Positions 15,870 through 22,719 of a DNA stretch of 64,000 nt are shown here, piece after piece. Source of the DNA: Desulfovibrio sp. JC022 (GTDB lineage: Bacteria > Desulfobacterota > Desulfovibrionia > Desulfovibrionales > Desulfovibrionaceae). Position 1 is the stretch's first letter. Every line of letters starts with the position of its first letter. The stretch spans positions 124,001-188,000 of the forward strand of contig NZ_VOPZ01000001.1 of the NCBI RefSeq assembly GCF_010470665.1, written 5' to 3'. Position numbers and translations under genes: made by a program. The notes beneath the pieces are model-generated. The model was not told where the DNA came from and searched no databases. It saw only the letters and a list, made by a program, of their open reading frames with translations.

Positions 15870-18020
15870 ATGACCCCGGATTCACCGGATAAGAAAGGCA
15901 CGGAAGAGGTTCTCGACCTTAATGATGTTGCTGAAGAGGTTGATGCCAGCTTTGAGCAGGAACTCGAAGACCTTTTTTCTGAAGACCTTGAAATTGAAGA
16001 ACCTGAATTGAGCATGGATGATTCAGACGATCTTCTTGTGCTGGATGATGTTGTCGAGGCAAGTGGTGACGATGACCTGCTGGTGCTTGATGATGTTGTT
16101 GAAGCCGGTGAGGACGATGTTCTTGAATTGGACGATGTCGTTGAAGATGCAGGGGATGACGTTCTTGAACTTGATGATATAGTTGAAGACGCTGGAGACG
16201 ACGCCCTTGTGCTGGACGACATTGTTGAAGATGCTTCCGGGGAAGATGTTCTTGAACTTGATGATGTTTTAGAAGATGCCGGTGATGTTCTTGATCTCGG
16301 TGAAGTTGCTGAAGAAGCAATAGAAATTTCTGAATCTCCGGCAGAAGAGGCTGTGGCTGAAACTGACCTCGGAGATGATATTGATTTTGATCTCGGTGAG
16401 GCCGAGGTCCTTGCCGCTGACGGAGTTGAAAACGGTGAACTTGACGCTGACGGCCTTGACGGTCTTATTGACGACCTTGGCGGTGACGCAACCGTAGCTG
16501 AAGATGATGCCGAGGATATAGACGCTCTGTTCGAAGAAGATTCCGATGTTGAAAATCTAGATTCCCTGCTGGAAGAAGCCGGAGCGGATGAAGACGACGA
16601 GCTGGACGGTCTTCTTGGTGAAGTGGAGGACAAGGTGGAACTCGGTGATCTTGGTGAGGACGTCCTTGCTGATGAAGACATCGAAGGTCTGCTGAGCGAT
16701 GATCACGAAGAAGTTCTCGAACTGCACGAAGAAGGTCTTGATCTGCTGGATGAGGTTGCAGACGAATTAGAAGAGCAGCCGGTTCTTGAGGCTGTTTCTG
16801 AAGTTGAGGTCGTCGAGCCTGAAGTTGTCGAACCAGTGATTGCAGAATCCGTTGCAGAAGAGGCTGTAGTTGAAATTGAAGAGCCTGTAGTCGAAGATAT
16901 CCCCACTGAAGAAAGTGAAGCAGTAGAGCCTGAAATCATTGCAGGGGATGTTGATCTTGCCGCCGACCTTGAAATGGTCAGTGACGAGGAGCTTAATGCC
17001 GATGCCGATGACCTTGATCTCGGTGAACTGCTTGAGGATGCTGAAATAGATTTTTCCGATCTTGATGCTGAACTTGAAGCCGATGATGCTGACGGTTTGG
17101 ACGATGCAGGTGAACAAGCTGCTATAATTGAGGAGCTTGAAGAAAAAGCAGTTTTTGCTGCCAAACGTTCCGAAGCTCTTGAAATTTCTCTGAATGATGC
17201 GACTGAGCGCATTGCGGTGCTTGAACAGGCTTTGGAGTCCGCCACTGAGCGTATCGCGCAGGTTGACTCCTTTGAAGCAAATATGGCCGCTTTTGCGGAA
17301 AATATGCGTTTGCTTGAGGAGAAGGTTGTTCAAGGCAGCGGAGTTGAGTCTGCTGTGAGTCAACAGCTTAGTGAAGCCCTGAGTCCTGATTCTGCTGCGG
17401 TTGTTGCTATTGCTGCGGCGGCGGCTGATGAAGTGGGCGATAAAATTAATGATCAGGTTCAGCTGGGCCTGCGTGAAGTTCGCGCAGATTCCGAAGAGCG
17501 TGTTGCCGCTATCGAGACTAAGCTTGCTGAAGGTCCCGAGCTTGAGCCGCGCATGAATGCTCTTGAGTCCCGTTTGGATGAAGCTCTAGACCATGAACCG
17601 CGTATTGCGGCAGTTGAAGACCGATTTGATGAAGCTCCAGACCATGAACCGCGCATTGCGGCAGTTGAAGCCCGACTTGATGAAGTTCCTGATCCTGAAC
17701 CGCGTCTGGCTGAGATTGAGGAAAAACTCGAAGCTCTGCCTGATGTGGAAGATGTTGTAAGTAAGGCCCTTGAAAAGGAACTTGATCCTGATTCCCCGGC
17801 CTTTTATCGCATCAAAGGCCGTCTGACCGAAGACATCGAAGATTACCTTGCTCCGCGTCTGGTTGAGAAAATTGAGAACATGAAGGGCGAGCTTGAAGAA
17901 TCCTTTAAGGCTTCTGTTGAGGAGCTTCTTGCTGACAAGCTTGAGCGGGCTGTGCCTGCCGAAGCTGCCCGGATTATCCGTGAAGAGATTGCGGCTCTTG
18001 CCCGTGAACTTGAAGGGTAA
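15870..18020 (+). CDS. Large acidic repeat protein with PopZ-like C-terminal motif
   Basis: A 716-residue, extremely acidic protein with no signal peptide or membrane segment. Residues about 40-150 hold repeats of the short motif L-x-LDDVVE (DDLLVLDDVVEA, DVLELDDVVEDA, DVLELDDIVEDA, ALVLDDIVEDA). Asp/Glu-rich low-complexity sequence follows to about residue 425. A coiled coil (EELEEKAVFAAKRSEALEI...) comes next, then three EPRIAAVE-type repeats near 570-620. The C-terminus (LERAVPAEAARIIREEIAAL) resembles the last helix of PopZ/DUF2497 polar scaffold proteins, which also combine an acidic disordered region with C-terminal helices. That similarity is my inference. AAGAGGG precedes the ATG. It sits after cytochrome c3, but the terminator between them suggests separate expression. 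Confidence 0.7.
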   Translation: MTPDSPDKKGTEEVLDLNDVAEEVDASFEQELEDLFSEDLEIEEPELSMDDSDDLLVLDDVVEASGDDDLLVLDDVVEAGEDDVLELDDVVEDAGDDVLELDDIVEDAGDDALVLDDIVEDASGEDVLELDDVLEDAGDVLDLGEVAEEAIEISESPAEEAVAETDLGDDIDFDLGEAEVLAADGVENGELDADGLDGLIDDLGGDATVAEDDAEDIDALFEEDSDVENLDSLLEEAGADEDDELDGLLGEVEDKVELGDLGEDVLADEDIEGLLSDDHEEVLELHEEGLDLLDEVADELEEQPVLEAVSEVEVVEPEVVEPVIAESVAEEAVVEIEEPVVEDIPTEESEAVEPEIIAGDVDLAADLEMVSDEELNADADDLDLGELLEDAEIDFSDLDAELEADDADGLDDAGEQAAIIEELEEKAVFAAKRSEALEISLNDATERIAVLEQALESATERIAQVDSFEANMAAFAENMRLLEEKVVQGSGVESAVSQQLSEALSPDSAAVVAIAAAAADEVGDKINDQVQLGLREVRADSEERVAAIETKLAEGPELEPRMNALESRLDEALDHEPRIAAVEDRFDEAPDHEPRIAAVEARLDEVPDPEPRLAEIEEKLEALPDVEDVVSKALEKELDPDSPAFYRIKGRLTEDIEDYLAPRLVEKIENMKGELEESFKASVEELLADKLERAVPAEAARIIREEIAALARELEG
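16020..16300 (+). repeat. Imperfect coding repeats of the L-x-LDDVVE motif
   Basis: Tandem units of about 45-50 bp inside the acidic protein gene, each encoding a hydrophobic-acidic LDDVVE or LDDIVE core flanked by Gly-Asp linkers. At least six units are visible. Confidence 0.75.
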
Positions 18021-18043
18021 TTTTTATTAATAATGTTTTTTTG

Positions 18044-18077
18044 ATCGGTCCGGCGGACATATGTCTGCCGGACCGAT
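18044..18077. terminator. 34-nt perfect palindrome, probable terminator
   Basis: ATCGGTCCGGCGGACAT is followed by its near-exact complement ATGTCTGCCGGACCGAT. A T-run precedes it and a weaker T-rich stretch follows. It lies 24 nt after the stop of the acidic protein. Confidence 0.6.
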
Positions 18078-18140
18078 TTGATTTGTATTAAGTGCGTGGG
18101 AAAAAGAAAAAGCCTACGGCCCTCGGTTTTGCAGTCGATG

Positions 18141-18221
18141 CGGTGAAGTCTTAATAAAAGGTTTTGGGATTCTTAAACCCTTTCGCAAAAGGGGTTAAGC
18201 CCTCATCTCGCCGCCGGAGGC
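18141..18221 (+). repeat. Dispersed palindromic repeat, copy 6 (forward)
   Basis: Frame TTAATAAAAGGTTTTGGGAT, palindrome AACCCTTTCGCAAAAGGGGTT, a 10-nt insert and GCCGCCGGAGGC. Confidence 0.8.
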
Positions 18222-18253
18222 AGCAAAAAGCGGGTCGACTATTTGGAGGTCTC

Positions 18254-18394
18254 ATGCTAAAGAGCCTCACAAAAGAAGGGTGCTTAACAGGTTTTCTTCT
18301 TTTTACCCGCCCGGCGCCCTACCTGTGGAGGTCGTGGCCATTTCCCACCGGGCGGGGTTTTTCAAGCCTAATCAAGGATATATACCATGGATAA
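18254..18394 (+). CDS. Possible leader peptide (46 aa) spanning an attenuator-like hairpin
   Basis: ATG at 18254 has a strong TTTGGAGGT ribosome site 5 nt upstream. The 46-codon frame runs through the strong hairpin at 18306-18362. It ends with TAA at 18392-18394, overlapping the start of the next gene (18387) by 8 nt in another frame. The predicted peptide carries a Trp-rich stretch, PYLWRSWPF. It resembles no protein I know. Strong initiation, translation through a terminator and overlap with the next start suggest a regulatory leader, but it could be a chance ORF. Confidence 0.45.
   Translation: MLKSLTKEGCLTGFLLFTRPAPYLWRSWPFPTGRGFSSLIKDIYHG
18306..18362 (+). terminator. Hairpin and T-run just before the menaquinone genes (attenuator candidate)
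   Basis: Outer stem CCCGCCCGG (18306-18314) pairs with CCGGGCGGG (18348-18356) and is followed by five T. The loop holds two small hairpins (ACCT/AGGT and GTGG/CCAC), giving a three-way shape. An upstream ACAGGT (18287-18292) could instead pair with ACCTGT (18321-18326). It ends 25 nt before the 18387 start. Confidence 0.6.
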
Positions 18395-18572
18395 GATTCA
18401 GAAGCAGGCTTTGCAGGTCGCTAAAGAAATCGTAGTAAAATTTATTGAGGTCGGAAGAATTTCCCCCTCCAATTTTTCTGAACACTTCAGTGCCATTCAC
18501 GCTGATGTTGTCGCTTCTGTAGTGGAGCAGGAAAAGGCTCTTGCTGCTGACGGCAAGGGAGATGCTCAGTAG
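18387..18572 (+). CDS. Small conserved-looking protein, function unknown
   Basis: A 61-residue, mostly helical protein with ATG at 18387 and AAGGA 8 nt upstream. It has no membrane segment and no Cys. The core KFIEVGRISPSNFSEHFSAIH looks like a folded helical domain of the kind found in short conserved proteins. Its TAG stop is immediately followed by the menG ATG, so the two are translationally coupled and may act together. I do not recognise the family. Confidence 0.75.
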   Translation: MDKIQKQALQVAKEIVVKFIEVGRISPSNFSEHFSAIHADVVASVVEQEKALAADGKGDAQ

Positions 18573-19304
18573 ATGGCGCAGGTATCTGATCAGGAGCATG
18601 GCAGAAAGGTCAGGGATATGTTCGGCAGGATTGCCGGATGGTATGATTTCCTGAACCATTTTTTAAGTGCCGGACAGGATATTTATTGGCGTTATCGTCA
18701 GGTTAAGCTTGTCCGTCCGGGCAAAGACGGGCTGGTGCTCGATCTTGCAGCCGGAACCCTTGATGTTTCCGTGGAGCTTTTGCGCCAGTATCCTGATGTG
18801 AAAGTTCTGGCCATGGACTTCACCCATGAGATGCTTGCTTGCGGGAAGACAAAAAAGCTGGAAGGCAAACATATTGTTCGCAGTGAGAGCATCGCTGCGG
18901 TTCAGGCCGACGGAAGGGTCTTGCCTTTGCCGGACTCATGCCTGGACGGAGCTACAATATCTTTCGGCATCAGAAATATACTTCCCCGTGAGGATTGCTA
19001 TAAAGAGGTCCTTCGGACACTCAAGCCCGGCGCACGGTTCTGTATTCTGGAGTTCGGCTCCGGGAGCAAGAAAATCTGGAAGGGTGTTTACAATTTTTAC
19101 CTGAACAAGGTCCTGCCTCTTTTGGGCAAGGTCGTTTCAGGTGATTCCGGGGCATATTCATATCTGGCGGATACTATCCGCTCTTTCCCGGATGAAAGAA
19201 GTCTCGGTGAGGAATTGCGCAGTGCCGGTTTCGGACGGGTGATGTTTATTCCGCTGCTTTCCGGGATAGTTTATATCCATGTAGCGGAAAAACCGGCGGA
19301 ATAA
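18573..19304 (+). CDS. ubiE: Demethylmenaquinone methyltransferase (UbiE/MenG)
   Basis: SAM-dependent C-methylation of demethylmenaquinone, the last step of menaquinone synthesis. It has 243 residues. N-terminal MFGRIAGWYDFLNHFLSAG is the family start; VLDLAAGTLDVSVELL is SAM motif I, and ATISFGIRNILPRE matches the conserved FGIRN region. The ATG directly follows the previous stop. The nearby mqnB and ispB genes supply the ring and tail parts of the same pathway. Confidence 0.93.
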   Translation: MAQVSDQEHGRKVRDMFGRIAGWYDFLNHFLSAGQDIYWRYRQVKLVRPGKDGLVLDLAAGTLDVSVELLRQYPDVKVLAMDFTHEMLACGKTKKLEGKHIVRSESIAAVQADGRVLPLPDSCLDGATISFGIRNILPREDCYKEVLRTLKPGARFCILEFGSGSKKIWKGVYNFYLNKVLPLLGKVVSGDSGAYSYLADTIRSFPDERSLGEELRSAGFGRVMFIPLLSGIVYIHVAEKPAE

Positions 19305-19306
19305 TC

Positions 19307-19516
19307 TTAAAGGTCGGTCAGAGACTGGCCCAGCGAGATAAGCAGCAAGCCGAATATCATGGCGATCAGGCCGAGTATGCGTAATTGCCTCGGGCCTCGC
19401 TCGATAATTGAAATAAGGATTCTGGGCATGCGCTCAGAAAAAACAAAATAAGGAATCCCTTCAATAATGAAGGCCAGGCCGAGGGCGGACAGAAGAAAGG
19501 ACCAGTCGATATTCAT
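19307..19516 (-). CDS. DUF2065-family small membrane protein
   Basis: A 69-residue protein with two hydrophobic helices (SFLLSALGLAFIIEGIPYF and LRILGLIAMIFGLLLISLG) joined by a basic loop (RMPRILISIIERGPRQL). This is the layout of the DUF2065 family, whose function is unknown. It converges on menG with 2 nt between stops. No clear terminator separates them. Confidence 0.8.
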   Translation of the reverse strand: MNIDWSFLLSALGLAFIIEGIPYFVFSERMPRILISIIERGPRQLRILGLIAMIFGLLLISLGQSLTDL

Positions 19517-19658
19517 AATAGTAGCTATGTATATGTGCTGGTTGATTATGTCTACCCTTAACGGAACAGAGTTGTTTTATTAAATTTTAAGGCCGGAATT
19601 ATTATACAAGTGTTTTTGAAGGCTTATTTTGTTATCTAAGCAATAAAGGACGATATTT

Positions 19659-20969
19659 ATGATTAATTACTCTGACATTGAAAAGAAGAATACTACAATT
19701 GCGGTGGTCGGCCTCGGCTATGTCGGCCTGCCCCTCGCAGTTGCCCTTGGCCGTAAGTTCAAGGTGCTCGGGCTTGATATTTCCGAACAGCGCGTTAAAG
19801 AATTGCGCGAAGGTTACGACCGCACCGCTGAAGTGCTGGAAAACGATTTCCATAATTATGTAGAATTCAGCACTGACGCTTCCCTGCTCAAGGATTGCGG
19901 TGTGATCATTGTTGCCGTACCTACCCCTATTGATGAAGCCCGCAACCCGGACCTGCGTCCTGTGGTCGGTTCTTCCACCATGGTCGGTGAGAATATGTCC
20001 GCCGGATCTGTGGTTGTCTACGAATCCACAGTATACCCCGGACTTACTGAAGATATCTGCGTTCCCATTCTCGAAGAAAAATCCGGTCTCAAATACGGCA
20101 AAGATTTTGGGGTCGGTTATTCCCCAGAACGTATCAACCCCGGTGACCGTGAGCACACCTTGCAGACCATCGTTAAGGTTGTTGCAGGTAATAATGCTGA
20201 AGTTGCCGAGCTTCTTGATAAACTTTACTCTTCAATTATCACTGCCGGAACTCATCGCGCTTCCTGCATCAAGGTTGCCGAGGCTGCCAAGGTAATTGAA
20301 AACACCCAGCGTGACCTTAACATCTCGCTCATGAACGAACTTTCCATGATCTTCGATAAAATGGGTATCGATACTCTTGATGTTCTGGAAGCTGCCGGAA
20401 CCAAGTGGAACTTCCTGCCTTTCCGTCCCGGTCTGGTTGGCGGACATTGCATCGGTGTTGACCCTTACTATCTGACCACCAAGGCGGAAGAGATAGGCCA
20501 TCACCCGCAGGTTATTCTTGCAGGCCGTAAGATCAACGATTCCGTGGGTAAGTTCATTGCAGACACCACCATTAAGCAGATGATCAACGGCGATAGCAGG
20601 GTTAAGGGTGCCAAGGTCGGTATCCTCGGTCTGACCTTTAAGGAAAATGTGCCTGATCTGCGCAACACCAAAGTTGTTGATGTTGTGGATGAACTGGAGT
20701 CCTTCGGCGTGGATGTGCTTATTCACGATGCTTACGCTGATCCTGAAGAGGCTGTTGAGGAATACGGTATTGATACTGTTTCTTTTGACGAGTTCAAAGA
20801 CCTTGAAGCGGTTATTCTGGCAGTTTCCCACGATAAATATCGTGAAATAGGCCTCGATACCATCAAGGGCTGGTTCCGTAATCCTGATAATGCTCTGATC
20901 ATCGACGTGAAATGCTTCTTTGATCGCGCGGAACTGGATGAAGCCGGCATCAGGCACTGGAGATTGTAA
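19659..20969 (+). CDS. UDP-sugar (UDP-HexNAc) 6-dehydrogenase, WbpA/TviB type
   Basis: Oxidises C6 of a UDP-hexose or UDP-N-acetylhexosamine to the uronic acid for surface polysaccharide. It has 436 residues. The Rossmann motif is GLGYVGLP (18-25); the catalytic Cys264 lies in GGHCIGVDPYY; the C-terminal UDP-binding domain has LGLTFKENVPDLRNTKV. The pattern fits the WbpA/TviB subgroup better than UDP-glucose dehydrogenase. AAGGA precedes the ATG. It lies between menG and mqnB with no other polysaccharide genes in the window. Confidence 0.9.
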   Translation: MINYSDIEKKNTTIAVVGLGYVGLPLAVALGRKFKVLGLDISEQRVKELREGYDRTAEVLENDFHNYVEFSTDASLLKDCGVIIVAVPTPIDEARNPDLRPVVGSSTMVGENMSAGSVVVYESTVYPGLTEDICVPILEEKSGLKYGKDFGVGYSPERINPGDREHTLQTIVKVVAGNNAEVAELLDKLYSSIITAGTHRASCIKVAEAAKVIENTQRDLNISLMNELSMIFDKMGIDTLDVLEAAGTKWNFLPFRPGLVGGHCIGVDPYYLTTKAEEIGHHPQVILAGRKINDSVGKFIADTTIKQMINGDSRVKGAKVGILGLTFKENVPDLRNTKVVDVVDELESFGVDVLIHDAYADPEEAVEEYGIDTVSFDEFKDLEAVILAVSHDKYREIGLDTIKGWFRNPDNALIIDVKCFFDRAELDEAGIRHWRL

Positions 20970-20972
20970 TTT

Positions 20973-21671
20973 TTGAAACCGATTCTTTTTGTTACGGCAA
21001 CAGCCAAGGAAATGAAAGCCGCGCTGGGCGGGGTTTGCAAGCTGCCCCGTTTGGAGCAGGGCAAGCTTGTTCCGTTTATGTTCGGCGATCGTTCCGGGCT
21101 GTTGCTGGTAACCGGAATCGGGGTGATTAATACTTCTTTCGCCCTTGGGCGGGCATTGTCCGGGAATGATGTGGGCGTGGTTGTGCTGGCTGGAATTGCC
21201 GGGACATTTAACGCAGAACAGTTCCCTCTTCGTTCAGCCTGTGTGGTAAGAAAGGAAATCTGGTCCGAGTACGGGCTGAAAAAGGGTGACCATGTTGATC
21301 CCAAAGGGCTGGGTTTTAGCCTTGCGGAAATTGACGGGCAGCCTGTCTGGAACGAAGTACAACTCTGTTCTGGAAAAAGTCTTGTTGATTCAGGACTTGA
21401 CCGATTTGAAAATCTACCCGAAGCTGTGTCTTTGACCGTGAGCGGGGTGACCGCTACGGCTGAGGGTGCTGTCGCACACAGAAATGAATATGCGGCGGAT
21501 ATAGAAAATATGGAAGGTTTTGCGGCTGCGTATGTGTGCGCCCTTGTCGGGGTGGGGCTATGTCAGGTGCGGACTGTTTCGAACCTTGTGGGATCAAGAG
21601 ATAGTGATGATTGGGATTTGCGCGGTGCCCTTGCGGAGTTGGGGCGGGTCTGCTCAGCTCTGGTCAAGTGA
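20973..21671 (+). CDS. mqnB: Futalosine hydrolase
   Basis: Hydrolyses futalosine to dehypoxanthine futalosine in the alternative menaquinone pathway. The protein has 232 residues and the nucleosidase fold shared with MTA/SAH nucleosidase: N-terminal FVTATAKEMKAAL, then LLVTGIGVINTSFALGRAL, then MEGFAAAYVCALVG with the substrate-contact Met-Glu, and VRTVSNLVGSRDSDDWDL. It starts with TTG at 20973, three nt after the previous stop, with GGAG 10 nt upstream. It belongs functionally with menG and ispB. Confidence 0.88.
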   Translation: MKPILFVTATAKEMKAALGGVCKLPRLEQGKLVPFMFGDRSGLLLVTGIGVINTSFALGRALSGNDVGVVVLAGIAGTFNAEQFPLRSACVVRKEIWSEYGLKKGDHVDPKGLGFSLAEIDGQPVWNEVQLCSGKSLVDSGLDRFENLPEAVSLTVSGVTATAEGAVAHRNEYAADIENMEGFAAAYVCALVGVGLCQVRTVSNLVGSRDSDDWDLRGALAELGRVCSALVK

Positions 21672-21722
21672 TTTTCCAAAGACTGCTCTTCTTCTCTCGC
21701 AACCGGGATAATTCATACGCGG

Positions 21723-22691
21723 ATGATTGAGTTATTAGCCTATTTTGAAAAGGAACTGCCTCTTATTAACGATTTCCTTGATACGGAAACCGCTAAACTT
21801 GAGGGGTTGGTTAAGGATGTTGCAAGGCATGTGCTGCTTGCTCCGGGTAAAAGGATTCGTCCTGTTTTGACTATTCTTTCCGCCCGCGGTTTGGGGTATG
21901 GGAAAGATGACATTTACCCCCTGTCAGGTTCACTGGAGCTTCTCCACGCCGCGACTCTCCTGCATGACGATATTTTAGATGATGCAGACCTGCGCCGTGG
22001 CGTAGAGGCTTCACATCTGGTTTTCGGGACCACTGAAACAATCCTCGCCGGGGATGTGTTGCTTGCTCTGGCCAACAAGATCGGTGCTGATTACGGGAAA
22101 CCCCGGATCAGTTCTGTGCTTGCTTCAGGGATTATGGCTACAGTTGAAGGTGAGATTCTCGAAATCGCTCATATTTCTGAGCCGCTCATGGACCGTGATA
22201 CCTATATGGATATTATTATCGGCAAGACAGCGCGTTTGATTGAAACTTCCTGCCGGCTTGGGGCCATCCTCGCATCCGATGACCGGGAAATGGAAGATGC
22301 GGTCGGTAATTTCGGCTTGAATATGGGCATAGCTTTCCAGCTTGTAGACGATGCTCTTGATTACGAATCTCCTTCCGATGATACCGGTAAGCCCGAAGGC
22401 GGAGACCTTAAGGAAGGTAAAATTACTTTGCCTTTGATTCTTTATCTTGAAATGTTACAAGAAAAAGAGGCAGAGCAGTTGCTTGCTGAAATCAAGAACC
22501 GGACTCTGGCGGATGATAAGCGGGAGCGTGTACTCGCGGAGATCAGAAAGCACGGTCTGGGTTCAAGGACTAGAACCTATGCGGCAGAATATGTGGAAAA
22601 AGCCAAATCGTGTTTGATGCCGCTGCCCGAAAGTCAGGAAAAGCAGGTCCTCAAGCAGGCCGCAGACTTTGTGCTGACCCGTAAAAAATAG
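21723..22691 (+). CDS. ispB: Polyprenyl diphosphate synthase (menaquinone side chain)
   Basis: Elongates isoprenoid diphosphates to the quinone tail. It has 322 residues. The first Asp-rich motif is DDILD (82-86) in LLHDDILDDADLRRG; the second is DDALD (209-213) in FQLVDDALDYESPSDD; GDLKEGKITLPLI follows as in octaprenyl synthases. Chain length cannot be told from sequence alone. It follows mqnB by 51 nt. Confidence 0.92.
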   Translation: MIELLAYFEKELPLINDFLDTETAKLEGLVKDVARHVLLAPGKRIRPVLTILSARGLGYGKDDIYPLSGSLELLHAATLLHDDILDDADLRRGVEASHLVFGTTETILAGDVLLALANKIGADYGKPRISSVLASGIMATVEGEILEIAHISEPLMDRDTYMDIIIGKTARLIETSCRLGAILASDDREMEDAVGNFGLNMGIAFQLVDDALDYESPSDDTGKPEGGDLKEGKITLPLILYLEMLQEKEAEQLLAEIKNRTLADDKRERVLAEIRKHGLGSRTRTYAAEYVEKAKSCLMPLPESQEKQVLKQAADFVLTRKK

Positions 22692-22719
22692 GTGAGACCA
22701 AAAGAGAGGAGCTGTAGCT

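Noticed and set aside
15845-16681. Ser-rich 278-codon frame antisense to the acidic protein
   Set aside because: The Ser runs are the complement of Asp/Glu codons; no start site.
18240-18362. SRP RNA or other known ncRNA before the 18387 gene
   Set aside because: The conserved SRP loop GGAAGGAAGCAG is missing; leader and attenuator fit better.
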